A stretch of 16,378 bases of DNA from positions 1-16,378 of the forward strand of contig CAZYYB010000073.1 of assembly GCA_964651515.1 (NCBI GenBank), read 5' to 3'. Positions 1 to 7,726 of this stretch are shown piece by piece. Position 1 is the first letter of the stretch; the number at the start of each line of letters is the position of its first letter. The notes under the pieces were generated by a model. That model had not been told where the DNA came from. It saw only the letters and a list, made by a program, of their open reading frames with translations, and did not search any database. A program made the position numbers and the translations under genes. The stretch comes from BOG-1184 sp964651515 (GTDB lineage Bacteria; Fibrobacterota; Chitinivibrionia; Chitinivibrionales; Chitinispirillaceae).

Positions 1-2
1 TG

Positions 3-110
3 CGGAAATTCCTCGCCACCATGACGCCGATCGAGATGATGGAATTTCTCAACGAAAAGATATCGAGTACGAAAACCAACAAGGAATTCCTCGGCGCGAT
101 GAAGAGCTGA
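3..110 (+). CDS. C-terminal tail of an unidentified protein (partial)
   Basis: An open frame runs in from the left edge and ends at a TGA at 108-110, giving the last 35 residues of a protein whose start lies outside the window. The tail is hydrophilic, ends NKEFLGAMKS, and is helical in character, with no motif I recognise. Codon choice resembles proC next door (many codons ending in C or G). Only 23 nt separate its stop from the proC start, so the two are probably co-transcribed. I cannot assign a family or function. That it is a real gene end rests on frame, codon use and the tight spacing to proC. Confidence 0.55.
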   Translation, partial: RKFLATMTPIEMMEFLNEKISSTKTNKEFLGAMKS

Positions 111-133
111 GCGGAAGGCAGGGAGAACCGACA

Positions 134-940
134 ATGAAACTGGCGATGCTTGGAACGGGCAACATGGGCAAGGCCATTCTTGCCGGGTTGCGAAAGGCGT
201 ACGGCGACGGGATCGAACTTATGGCCTGGGATGCGAAGGCCGACGCGATGCGGCACCTCGACGCATCGGTATCGGTGAAGGAGCCCGCGGCCTGGTTTGC
301 AGACGGGGTGGCACCCGATGCCGTGGTCGTTGCGGTGAAGCCGTTCGACCTGGCGAAGGCGCTCGAAGGGGTTGTCGCAAGTGTGGGCACCGCCGTTACC
401 GGGCCGCTCTGGATCTCGATTGCCGCCGGGAAGACCCTCGCCGGGCTCGGCAAGGTCCTGCCCGAAGGGGCGAGGCTCTGCCGCGTCATGCCGAATACGC
501 CGGCCCTTATCGGCAAGGGAATGAGCGCCTACGCGCTCAGTGCAAACGCCACCCCCGCCGATGCGGCCCTGGCCGCCTCTATTTTCGGTGCCTGCGGCAA
601 GGCGCTGCCCGTTCAGGAGAAATCAATGAACGCCATTACCGGCCTGTCGGGAAGCGGGCCCGCCTATGTCTTCTACTTCATCGAATCCCTCATCGAAGCC
701 GGGATCATGGCCGGCCTGCCGGCCGACGTCGCCCGCGAATGCACGCTGCAAACGGTGATCGGCTCGGCGGAGATGGCGGCAGCGTCGCCGGACAGCCTCG
801 CCGATCTCATCGGGAAGGTCATGACGCCGGGGGGGACGACGGCGCACGGTCTCATGGCGCTGGAGCGTCATGCTGTCAAGGATGCGGTGATAAAAGCGGT
901 TTTTGCGGCGACGAAGCGGTCTGAAACGCTGGAAAATTAG
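134..940 (+). CDS. proC: Pyrroline-5-carboxylate reductase
   Basis: Catalyses the last step of proline synthesis, the NAD(P)H-dependent reduction of 1-pyrroline-5-carboxylate to L-proline, in the cytoplasm. The 268-residue product has the usual family length. The N-terminal Rossmann fold shows the nucleotide loop GTGNMG at residues 7-12. RVMPNTPA lies at 117-124. The C-terminal dimerisation and active-site domain carries GLSGSGPAY around 170-178 and TPGGTT at 231-236, all hallmarks of ProC. The ATG at 134 is preceded at good distance by a GGGAG ribosome site and places the Rossmann strand right at the N terminus, so this start is preferred. The gene follows an unidentified frame by 23 nt, and its 3' end faces the HU-like gene. 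Nothing is missing or unusual. Confidence 0.96.
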   Translation: MKLAMLGTGNMGKAILAGLRKAYGDGIELMAWDAKADAMRHLDASVSVKEPAAWFADGVAPDAVVVAVKPFDLAKALEGVVASVGTAVTGPLWISIAAGKTLAGLGKVLPEGARLCRVMPNTPALIGKGMSAYALSANATPADAALAASIFGACGKALPVQEKSMNAITGLSGSGPAYVFYFIESLIEAGIMAGLPADVARECTLQTVIGSAEMAAASPDSLADLIGKVMTPGGTTAHGLMALERHAVKDAVIKAVFAATKRSETLEN

Positions 941-945
941 TTCGT

Positions 946-965
946 CGGCGCGGGGAGCCGCGCCG
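946..965. terminator. GC-rich hairpin between convergent proC and HU-like genes
   Basis: A perfect 8-bp inverted repeat (946-953 with 958-965, loop GGAG) sits in the 45-nt gap between two convergent genes, where a shared terminator is expected. There is no T-tract on the plus side. On the minus side the following bases are mildly T-rich (AACTAATTTT). It may act as a weak bidirectional terminator or a transcript-end stabiliser. Only the position and perfect stem support the call. Confidence 0.4.
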
Positions 966-985
966 CTGCGGCCCGCGGTTTGCGG

Positions 986-1306
986 TCAGGGGGCGATGCG
1001 ACTTGTCGGCTGGAGGCCGACCGCATCGTTGATACGCTTGCGCAACTCCTTCGATGCCTCGAAGATAGGCTTATAGCCGGACGCGACGTCGATGTACTCA
1101 TTTGTCCGCGGGTTCCGGGCGCGGCGGGCATTCTTCTTCTTCGTTTTAAACCGTCCGAATTTCCGGATTTCAATATTCGTACCGTCCTGCAATGCCTGGG
1201 AGATCGAATCGAGGAAACACTCGACGATTATTTTGGTGTCAACACGCGTGAGACCGGTGCGATCCGCGATCTGTTCGACAAGATCTTTTTTTGTCACATT
1301 TTTCAT
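986..1306 (-). CDS. HU/IHF-family DNA-binding protein
   Basis: A histone-like architectural protein that bends DNA as a dimer. The 106-residue product starts MKNVTKKDLVEQIADRTGL, the typical HU helix pair. It then shows EIRKFGRFK (near residues 46-54) and the beta-arm motif ARNPRTNE, corresponding to the GRNPxT signature that inserts into the minor groove. The family is about 90-100 residues long, so there is a short C-terminal extension. The frame is open further upstream to 1411, but the ATG at 1306 starts exactly where HU proteins start and has GGGAG about ten bases ahead, so the longer version is rejected. Whether it is HU or an IHF subunit cannot be settled. It appears monocistronic, with its own -10 box at 1367-1372, and converges with proC. 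Confidence 0.93.
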   Translation of the reverse strand: MKNVTKKDLVEQIADRTGLTRVDTKIIVECFLDSISQALQDGTNIEIRKFGRFKTKKKNARRARNPRTNEYIDVASGYKPIFEASKELRKRINDAVGLQPTSRIAP

Positions 1307-1366
1307 TGTATACACGCTCCCTTCCTGTTCTCCGCCGGAGCTGCTGCAACGGGGCAGTAAAACCCA

Positions 1367-1372
1367 ATTATA
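1367..1372 (-). promoter_or_regulatory. Putative -10 box of the HU-like gene
   Basis: On the minus strand this reads TATAAT, a perfect sigma-70 -10 match, about 60 nt upstream of the HU-like start. That would give a leader of roughly 55 nt. No good -35 box is seen at 16-18 nt. The region just upstream instead carries the inverted repeat at 1393-1413, which could bind an activator or repressor. Confidence 0.45.
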
Positions 1373-1392
1373 TCCCGTAGTTAGCATACATT

Positions 1393-1413
1393 GCTTGAAA
1401 AATAAAATCAAGC
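1393..1413. repeat. Inverted repeat at the -35 region of the HU-like gene
   Basis: GCTTGA (1393-1398) and TCAAGC (1408-1413) form a 6-bp inverted repeat separated by nine A/T bases. It lies about 20 bp upstream of the HU -10 box, where a regulator would overlap the -35 position. On the plus strand it is followed by CTTTTATC, so a weak hairpin terminator is the alternative reading. Confidence 0.3.
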
Positions 1414-1460
1414 CTTTTATCTAACTATAAATGATACTATATGTTGCAGAGGAAATGCTA

Positions 1461-1501
1461 AGGAAAAAATCCGCGCCCCGGCCGCAACGGCCGGGGCGCG
1501 G
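1461..1501 (-). terminator. Strong minus-strand intrinsic terminator
   Basis: A perfect 14-bp, almost pure G/C inverted repeat (1471-1484 with 1488-1501, loop CAA) is followed on the minus strand by ATTTTTTCC (1470-1462). This is a textbook rho-independent terminator. The plus side has no T-tract, so direction is clear. No minus-strand protein gene lies upstream of it: the next gene to the right is groES on the plus strand. It must therefore end a transcript that starts between about 1502 and 1790. Confidence 0.8.
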
Positions 1502-1610
1502 GGGAGTGCGAAGCATCGCGGGGCGCGGCGGGGATATTCCCGCCGCATCTCCCTGCTGCGACGGCTTGTTATCGCGGCGCACCGGCATGAGGAGGGCCGG
1601 TATCGCCGGT
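1471..1610 (-). ncRNA. Candidate small structured RNA upstream of groES
   Basis: The non-coding stretch 1307-1790 holds no credible protein gene. On the minus strand, a TATAAT box at 1620-1615 is followed by about 135 nt of highly structured sequence ending in the strong terminator at 1461-1501. Visible pairings are ACCGGC with GCCGGT at the 5' end, enclosing a C-rich CCCUCCU loop; GGGAG with CUCCC closing a junction; and inside it an 8-bp hairpin (1525-1532 with 1539-1546) and a small GCGA/UCGC hairpin. I recognise no known family: the sequence lacks the 4.5S core and any visible 6S-like open bubble. No -35 box is seen, and transcription is inferred only. Confidence 0.35.
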
Positions 1611-1659
1611 TTTTATTATAATTATCCCGGGGGGTGATCGGGAGGGTTTGCACAAAAAC

Positions 1660-1689
1660 TTGACTCCGGTTTCCTATCGGAAATATTTT
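1660..1689 (+). promoter_or_regulatory. Putative groESL sigma-70 promoter
   Basis: TTGACT (1660-1665, five of six to consensus) and TATTTT (1684-1689, four of six) are spaced 18 nt apart and sit about 100 nt before groES. The spacer contains an inverted repeat, TTTCC (1670-1674) and GGAAA (1679-1683), which could be an operator. No CIRCE element (the HrcA site with a 9-nt spacer) is present. The resulting leader of about 95 nt holds a 14-nt palindrome at 1737-1750. Confidence 0.5.
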
Positions 1690-1736
1690 TTTGGCGCTCG
1701 ATTCTCCAGGGAGCGGATGCCCCCGATAACTTCGAT

Positions 1737-1750
1737 GCCCGCGCGCGGGC
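1737..1750. repeat. Perfect 14-nt palindrome in the groES leader
   Basis: GCCCGCGCGCGGGC is its own reverse complement and lies about 40 nt before the groES start, inside the predicted 5' leader. It could fold as a 5-bp GC hairpin in RNA or be a protein site in DNA. It does not overlap the strong AGGAGG ribosome site at 1781-1788. Confidence 0.4.
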
Positions 1751-1790
1751 CCCGGAAACGATGAAGTGAACTCAGCATAAAGGAGGAGTT

Positions 1791-2075
1791 ATGAATGTAA
1801 AACCGTTGGCAGACCGTGTCATTATCAAGCCGCTTGAGGCCGAAACCAAGACCTCGGGGGGGATCATCATTCCGGACAGCGCCAAGGAAAAGCCGCAGAA
1901 GGGCGAGGTGGTTGCCGTGGGTCCGGGAAAGATCGACGATGCCGGGAAACCGGTGGCGATGTCGCTCAAGGTCGGCGACAAGGTGTTGTACGGGAAATAT
2001 TCCGGCACCGAGGTGACCATCGAAGCGGAAGAGTACACCATCATGCGCGAGAGCGATGTGTTCGCGGTCATTTAA
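1791..2075 (+). CDS. groES: Co-chaperonin GroES (Hsp10)
   Basis: The heptameric lid of the GroEL folding chamber. The 94-residue product has normal length and begins MNVKPLADRVIIKPLEAE, matching the family start. The mobile loop that contacts GroEL is the TKTSGGIIIPD region near residues 19-29. Later come KGEVVAVGPGK and GDKVLYGKYSGTEV, both GroES hallmarks. A very strong ribosome site (AGGAGG) precedes the ATG. It is the first gene of the groES-groEL operon, with 63 nt to groEL. Regulation appears to be by a plain sigma-70-type promoter at 1660-1689, with no CIRCE operator visible. Confidence 0.97.
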   Translation: MNVKPLADRVIIKPLEAETKTSGGIIIPDSAKEKPQKGEVVAVGPGKIDDAGKPVAMSLKVGDKVLYGKYSGTEVTIEAEEYTIMRESDVFAVI

Positions 2076-2138
2076 GGGTGCGGAACGTGGCGGCGGATAG
2101 CAGGAAATACCTTAACTAATAAACAGGAGACGGAAACT

Positions 2139-3800
2139 ATGGCAGGGAAACAACTGGCTTTCGATGTTACGGCGCGGGAGAAGCTTCTTCGCGGGGTCGA
2201 CATCATGGCCAATGCAGTGCGCGTGACACTGGGGCCCCGGGGAAGAAACGTCGTTCTTGACAAGAGCTACGGTTCGCCCACGGTCACCAAGGACGGCGTC
2301 TCGGTTGCCAAGGAGATCGAACTCGAGGACAAGTTCGAGAATCTCGGCGCCCAGATGGTGAAGGAAGTGGCATCCAAGACCTCCGATGTCGCCGGCGACG
2401 GGACCACCACCGCGACGGTGCTGGCCCAGATCATCGCCCGCCTCGGCATTAAAAACGTGACCGCCGGCGCCGATGCGATGGCGCTCAAGCGGGGGATCGA
2501 TAAGTCGGTTGCGGTCATTATCGCGCAGCTGAAGAAGGACTCCAAGCCCATTGCCGGGAAAAAGGAGATTGCGCAGGTCGCCGCCATTTCCGCGAACAAC
2601 GACGAGACGATCGGTGCGCTCATCGCCGATGCCATGGAGAAGGTCGGCAAGGACGGGGTCATCACGGTCGAAGAGGCGAAGAGCATCGATACGAGCCTCG
2701 AGGTGGTCGAGGGGATGCAGTTCGATCGCGGGTACATCTCCCCCTATTTCGTCACGAACCCGGATACCATGGAGTGCCTGCTGGACGATCCGCTCATCCT
2801 CATTTACGATAAGAAAATCAGTACCATGAAGGATCTGCTCCCGCTGCTCGAAAAGGTCGCGCAGATGGGGAAGAACTTCCTCATCGTCGCCGAAGAGATC
2901 GAGGGCGAAGCGCTGGCGACGCTCGTGGTCAACAAGCTCCGCGGTACGCTCAAGGTCGCCGCCGTCAAGGCGCCGGGCTTCGGCGACCGGCGCAAGGCCA
3001 TGCTCGACGATATCGCGGTCCTGACCGGCGGCATCGTGATCTCCGAGGATGCGGGTTTCAAGCTCGAAAATACGACCGTCGATTCGCTGGGCAAGGCAAA
3101 GCGCGTCGTCATTGACAAGGAAAACACGACCATCATCGAAGGCGCCGGAGCGCCCGCCGATATCAAGGGTCGCGTCAACCAGATCCGGAAGCAGATCGAG
3201 GAAACGACGTCCGATTACGACCGGGAAAAGCTCCAGGAACGGCTTGCCAAGCTCGCGGGCGGCGTTGCGGTTATCAATATCGGCGCGGCCACCGAGACCG
3301 AAATGAAGGAAAAGAAGGCGCGGGTCGAAGACGCGCTGCATGCCACCCGTGCGGCGGTCGAAGAGGGTATTGTGGCCGGGGGCGGTGTCGCGCTCATCCG
3401 TGCGGCCAAGGCGCTCGACGCCATGTCGCTGTCCGGGGACGAGAAGACCGGAACGGATATCATCCGCCGGGCGATCGAGGAGCCGCTGCGCATGATCGTG
3501 GCCAACGCGGGAATGGAGCCGTCGGTCGTGTGCAACGAGGTGAAGAAGAATACTGGTTCCTTCGGCTTCAACGCGTACAGCAATAAGTACGAAGACATGC
3601 TGGCGAGCGGCATCATCGATCCCACGAAGGTGACCCGTTCCGCGCTCGAAAATGCGGCGAGCATCGCGGGCCTCATCCTGACCACCGAGTGCGTGATTTC
3701 CGACCTTCCCAAGGAGGAGAAAGAGCTCCCGGGCGGCGGCGGCATGGGCGGCATGGGCGGTATGGGCGGCGGTATGGGCGGCATGGGCGGTATGATGTAA
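2139..3800 (+). CDS. groEL: Chaperonin GroEL (Hsp60)
   Basis: The ATP-driven tetradecameric folding chamber that works with GroES. The 553-residue product has full family length. The equatorial domain carries KDGVSVAKEIEL near 51-62, with Asp52, and GDGTTTATVL at 86-95, with the ATP-site Asp87 at the same number as in E. coli. The apical domain follows, with APGFGDRR in its usual place, then AAVEEGIVAGGGVAL in the C-terminal intermediate/equatorial region. The tail is the typical flexible Gly-Gly-Met repeat, here long (several GGM units, ending GMM). A ribosome site (CAGGAGAC) precedes the ATG. The gene is the second of the operon and is followed by a large hairpin at 3832-3880. All key residues that I can check are present. 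Confidence 0.98.
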   Translation: MAGKQLAFDVTAREKLLRGVDIMANAVRVTLGPRGRNVVLDKSYGSPTVTKDGVSVAKEIELEDKFENLGAQMVKEVASKTSDVAGDGTTTATVLAQIIARLGIKNVTAGADAMALKRGIDKSVAVIIAQLKKDSKPIAGKKEIAQVAAISANNDETIGALIADAMEKVGKDGVITVEEAKSIDTSLEVVEGMQFDRGYISPYFVTNPDTMECLLDDPLILIYDKKISTMKDLLPLLEKVAQMGKNFLIVAEEIEGEALATLVVNKLRGTLKVAAVKAPGFGDRRKAMLDDIAVLTGGIVISEDAGFKLENTTVDSLGKAKRVVIDKENTTIIEGAGAPADIKGRVNQIRKQIEETTSDYDREKLQERLAKLAGGVAVINIGAATETEMKEKKARVEDALHATRAAVEEGIVAGGGVALIRAAKALDAMSLSGDEKTGTDIIRRAIEEPLRMIVANAGMEPSVVCNEVKKNTGSFGFNAYSNKYEDMLASGIIDPTKVTRSALENAASIAGLILTTECVISDLPKEEKELPGGGGMGGMGGMGGGMGGMGGMM

Positions 3801-3831
3801 AAGCCCGTAGTCGAATGGTCGTGTTTCAGGG

Positions 3832-3890
3832 GCGTCCCCGGTCGGTGCGCGGTCGAGAAGCCGTGCGGGTCCGGGGACGCTTTCATAATT
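3832..3890 (+). terminator. Probable groESL terminator
   Basis: A perfect 10-bp GC stem (3832-3841 with 3871-3880) encloses a 29-nt loop that itself folds (GCGCGG with CCGTGC, one G-U pair). It is followed by TTTCATAATT. It starts 31 nt after the groEL stop. The T-tract is short, so partial read-through into the small gene at 3924 is possible. Confidence 0.55.
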
Positions 3891-3923
3891 ACCGAGCAGG
3901 AAAACGAGGATTTGACCTGAGAG

Positions 3924-4193
3924 ATGGTGCCCGGGGTTTCGAGTAATCTGATCCTTGCCGCGGTCGGGGTGCTGCTCATCGCCGCGGCCTTCTTCATTAT
4001 CGTCCGGTCTCTCCGGCTGCCGCCCTCATTCTATCGTAACGAAGAGGAGCGTTCGGCGCGGCGCATGGCGATGCTGGAACGGGCCTTCGAGGAGCGGGAA
4101 CGGGCCGCAGGCGAGGGGAGTAAGTCGGCCGTCCGCGCACCGGTCGCGACCGATGATCGAAATCCGGCCGACGGGAAGGTCGGAGCCGCTTAG
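3924..4193 (+). CDS. Small single-pass membrane protein, unknown function
   Basis: An 89-residue product with one strong membrane segment (about residues 8-28, LILAAVGVLLIAAAFFIIV). A basic stretch (RSLRLPPSFYR) then suggests that the C-terminal part stays in the cytoplasm. A charged, probably helical region (about 40-70: EEERSARRMAMLERAFEERE) comes next, followed by a polar tail. Codons are strongly biased to C or G in the third position, as in neighbours, which supports a real gene. The ribosome site is weak (only GAGG about 13 nt and GAGAG right before the ATG). It lies between groEL and ettA with 123 nt and 104 nt on either side. I recognise no family. Confidence 0.65.
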   Translation: MVPGVSSNLILAAVGVLLIAAAFFIIVRSLRLPPSFYRNEEERSARRMAMLERAFEERERAAGEGSKSAVRAPVATDDRNPADGKVGAA

Positions 4194-4297
4194 TCGCTTT
4201 TAACGGGCGGCCCCGGATCGTTGTCATGCAGGTCTTTAAAAAAATCCGCCCCCTGATCTATTTTCCCCCCTTCACGTTCAACCAAGGACCCTGCCCG

Positions 4298-5977
<1,680 letters not shown>

Positions 5978-5997
5978 GGTTAAAAGCAATTTTTTTT

Positions 5998-6084
5998 GGA
6001 TGGCCGAGCCGGGTCACCCCCACGAGGGGGGAGTTCTATATGATTGGCCACTGCGGGGGGGGATCCACGGGTCCTCTGCGAAAA
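5998..6084 (+). repeat. 87-nt dispersed repeat, copy A
   Basis: This segment aligns without gaps to the reverse complement of 14972-15058, with about 14 differences in 87 positions by hand. The first 24 bases are identical, starting GGATGGCCGAGCCGGGTCAC. A run of eight Gs and the end CCTCTGCGAAAA are also shared. It starts 20 nt after the ettA stop, reading in the same direction as ettA. Flanks on either side do not align. No transposase or target duplication is visible. It looks like a small dispersed intergenic element of unknown type. Confidence 0.8.
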
Positions 6085-6201
6085 ACGGACAAATGCAGCT
6101 TTTGTGTGGGCTTTTGCAGATTCCTTAATAAATAAAGATGTTTTCTTGTGACCTTTTCTCGTGTTTTTTCCGCCTCTATCCCCGGAGTGTATTTTACTAC
6201 T

Positions 6202-6546
6202 ATGACCCAGCCAACTATAAAGGAAACGATCTCCCGCATCGAGGAACGCCTCAAGTCGAATGAGGGCTTGAACGCGGACCAGCGGGCGGAACTTTTGACG
6301 CTCGTGGCGGAACTCAAGAACGAAGTTGCCAGCCTCGCCGAAACCCACACCGAGGATGCCCACAGCATTGCCGCCTTTACCGAGACATCGGTCCGGGAAG
6401 CGATGCGCACCGAAAAAAACCCCGAACTGCTGGAACTGTCGGTCGGGGCCATGAAACTGTCGGCCCGTCGGTTCGAAGCCTCTCACCCCACCCTGGTCGG
6501 GTTGATCAATGCGATCGGCCAGACACTGTGGAAAATCGGCATCTGA
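6202..6546 (+). CDS. DUF4404-like small cytosolic protein
   Basis: A 114-residue, largely helical acidic protein without membrane segments. The order of features is an N-terminal helix (IKETISRIEERLKSNEG), then DQRAELLTLVAELKNEVASL (heptad-like, probably coiled coil), and a C-terminal FEASHPTLVGLINAIGQTLWKIGI. The Phe-Glu-x-x-His-Pro...Gly-Ile ending is what I remember of DUF4404 proteins, so the family call is from memory of the pattern and no function is known. The ATG at 6202 is preferred over the upstream one at 6148, which adds a short basic and aromatic stretch unlike the family. The ribosome site is poor (CCGGAG about 15 nt upstream). The gene faces the cold-shock gene. Confidence 0.72.
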   Translation: MTQPTIKETISRIEERLKSNEGLNADQRAELLTLVAELKNEVASLAETHTEDAHSIAAFTETSVREAMRTEKNPELLELSVGAMKLSARRFEASHPTLVGLINAIGQTLWKIGI

Positions 6547-6560
6547 TCGGGCCAATAACC

Positions 6561-6573
6561 GGGGGGGGGGGGG
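6561..6573 (+). repeat. Run of 13 G residues
   Basis: A G13 homopolymer begins 14 nt after the stop of the DUF4404-like gene, with a second run of six Gs about 20 nt further on. It lies between two convergent genes, so it does not interrupt a reading frame. The length may vary between cells or be mis-assembled. Confidence 0.9.
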
Positions 6574-6602
6574 AATTACCGGATGCGCTTACGGGGGGAA
6601 AT

Positions 6603-6631
6603 AAAAAAGGCCTGCGACATCATCACAGGCC
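6603..6631 (-). terminator. Intrinsic terminator of the cold-shock gene
   Basis: On the minus strand GGCCTG (6631-6626) and CAGGCC (6614-6609) form a 6-bp stem followed by TTTTTTAT (6608-6601). It sits 26 nt after the stop of the cold-shock gene, the standard arrangement. Confidence 0.85.
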
Positions 6632-6656
6632 CGGTGTCTTCGTAGAACCGAAGATT

Positions 6657-6860
6657 TTAGAGTGGCGTTACGTTCTGCGCATTCGGACCCTTTGCGCCGT
6701 CAACCACTTCGAACTGCACTTTCTGACCTTCTTCCAGCTTCCTGAATCCAGAGGACTGGATCGCGGAAAAATGGACGAAGACATCGCGGGAACCGTCATC
6801 CGGTGAAATGAACCCGTAGCCTTTGGCCTCATTAAACCACTTGACAACACCTGTTGGCAT
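6657..6860 (-). CDS. Cold-shock domain protein (CspA family)
   Basis: A small single-stranded nucleic-acid-binding beta barrel that acts as an RNA chaperone. The 67-residue product is the standard size. It begins MPTGVVKWFNEAKGYGFI, containing RNP1 (KGYGFI, residues 13-18), followed by RNP2 DVFVHFSAI (26-34) and the usual FEVVDGAKGPNAQNV end. The ATG at 6860 has AGAGG about nine bases ahead. The leader contains a 6-bp hairpin (GGTGTC/GACACC, 6895-6911) and, further up, a perfect palindrome at 6939-6950, either of which could serve regulation. It converges with the DUF4404-like gene and is divergent from the lipoprotein gene. Which Csp paralogue it is cannot be told. Confidence 0.96.
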   Translation of the reverse strand: MPTGVVKWFNEAKGYGFISPDDGSRDVFVHFSAIQSSGFRKLEEGQKVQFEVVDGAKGPNAQNVTPL

Positions 6861-6894
6861 ACAGCAAACCTCTTCTGGAAAATGATAGATTGTA

Positions 6895-6950
6895 GGTGTC
6901 TCGGGGACACCCGATAACGAAGAAAAGATAATTTATGCGCGTAATTACGC
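6895..6950 (-). promoter_or_regulatory. Leader hairpin and palindrome of the cold-shock gene
   Basis: Two inverted elements lie upstream of the cold-shock start. One is GGTGTC/GACACC (6895-6900 with 6906-6911, five-base loop), probably in the mRNA leader. The other is the perfect 12-nt palindrome GCGTAATTACGC (6939-6950). A weak -10-like TAAATT lies just downstream of the palindrome on the minus strand, so the palindrome would overlap the promoter spacer as an operator might. No known cold-shock box is recognised. Confidence 0.35.
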
Positions 6951-7052
6951 AAAACAAAAATATTTACGGTTTCCGCGAGGATTTGTATCGGGCCGTCCAT
7001 GCAACTATCTTTCTATTATGAGCGGAAATCATCTCTTCGACGGAGGGTTACC

Positions 7053-7439
7053 ATGAACCTGCGAATCATGCTATTGATACCCGTTATGCTCCTGGTTGCC
7101 TGTGCAAGCCAGCGATTGCCGTCCCGGTACCGATCCACCACGGGTTCGGACATCTACTTCTCGGGCGGGAAGGGCGATGCCCGGGAAGACGCCATCATCA
7201 TCCGGGGCGCGCTCCGGCAGAGCGAGGGCGTCGAGGCCGAATACTATTTCCTGAGCAGGATCTACGGCGTGAAGGACAAGGCGTGGCGGGTAAACGGCCA
7301 GACAATTTTTCGTGAGGAGAAGAGCGCCTACGATGTCGTCGAAATCCGGCTGATTCCCTCCGGGAAAACCCTTTACTTCTATTTCGATGTTTCGAAATTG
7401 CCCTGGGGGAGAAGTGCGGTGCGGCCGGACAGCCCGTAG
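7053..7439 (+). CDS. Small lipoprotein, unknown function
   Basis: A 128-residue exported protein. The N terminus is a clean lipoprotein signal: MNLR, a hydrophobic core (IMLLIPVMLL), then lipobox LVAC with Cys17 as the lipidated residue. The mature part starts ASQRLPSRYRS and looks beta-rich. It includes an EAEYYFLSRIYG segment, an AWRVNGQTIF segment and a KTLYFYFDVSKLPWG segment near the end. The ATG at 7053 is chosen over 6999 because it has GGAGG seven bases ahead and gives the perfect signal. The gene is alone on its strand between the divergent cold-shock gene and a convergent small ORF. I recognise no family. An outer-membrane or periplasm-facing location is inferred from the lipobox. 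Confidence 0.85.
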   Translation: MNLRIMLLIPVMLLVACASQRLPSRYRSTTGSDIYFSGGKGDAREDAIIIRGALRQSEGVEAEYYFLSRIYGVKDKAWRVNGQTIFREEKSAYDVVEIRLIPSGKTLYFYFDVSKLPWGRSAVRPDSP

Positions 7440-7479
7440 GGCCGGACAGGCCGGGCACCTCATACGGGGAGTGGGACTC

Positions 7480-7638
7480 TCACCGCTCCTCGAATTCGTC
7501 GACCGCATCGCTCACGTTTTTCCAGTTCACGAACCTGAAGGTGTCCATTCCGGGTTTCAATTCCCCGTAGAATTGTGGTAATTCAAAGTCAAACTTCGGA
7601 TTACCACGAACAGTCCGGCTATCACGGTAAAGGTTCAT
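7480..7638 (-). CDS. Possible 52-residue protein, unknown function
   Basis: A closed minus-strand frame beginning with ATG at 7638 and ending TGA at 7480. The product begins MNLYRDSRTVRGNPKFDFEL and ends VNWKNVSDAVDEFEER. It is hydrophilic with many aromatic residues and reads like a real small protein rather than a shadow, because no gene overlaps it on the other strand. A TATAAT sequence (7658-7653) lies so close upstream that an mRNA would start within about ten bases of the ATG. There is no ribosome site, so it would be nearly leaderless. The second half uses more GC-ending codons than the first. It is divergent from queA and convergent with the lipoprotein gene. The alternative is chance or the remnant of a longer gene. 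Confidence 0.42.
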   Translation of the reverse strand: MNLYRDSRTVRGNPKFDFELPQFYGELKPGMDTFRFVNWKNVSDAVDEFEER

Positions 7639-7648
7639 TTTAGTATTT

Positions 7649-7658
7649 TATGATTATA
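7649..7658. promoter_or_regulatory. Back-to-back -10-like boxes between the small ORF and queA
   Basis: TATGAT on the plus strand (7649-7654, facing queA) and TATAAT on the minus strand (7658-7653, facing the 52-residue ORF) overlap by two bases. Neither has a good -35 box at the normal spacing, so the promoter reading is tentative. Confidence 0.3.
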
Positions 7659-7726
7659 GCGAGAGGATATTCTTCGTTCCGCATCCATCGCCCGACGATC
7701 CCCGGACCCCTTGAAAGTTTTCCGCA

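Noticed and set aside
1417..1653. Minus-strand 78-residue and plus-strand 68-residue open frames before groES
   Set aside because: Arg/Cys/Pro-rich, running through the terminator hairpin and palindromes, with no ribosome site; the region reads as RNA or regulatory.
1681..1720. CIRCE-like element (CGCTC...GAGCG) before groES
   Set aside because: Arms are only 5 bp with an 11-nt gap and lack the TTAGCACTC/GAGTGCTAA consensus.
2112..3341. 409-residue open frame antisense to groEL
   Set aside because: A shadow of GC-rich groEL codons; composition is His/Asp/Arg-rich with no motif, and groEL itself is certain.
6000..6128. 42-residue frame (MAEPGHPHEGGVLYDW...) inside repeat copy A
   Set aside because: Copy B stops after 15 codons in the same frame and no ribosome site is present; possible but not supported as a gene.
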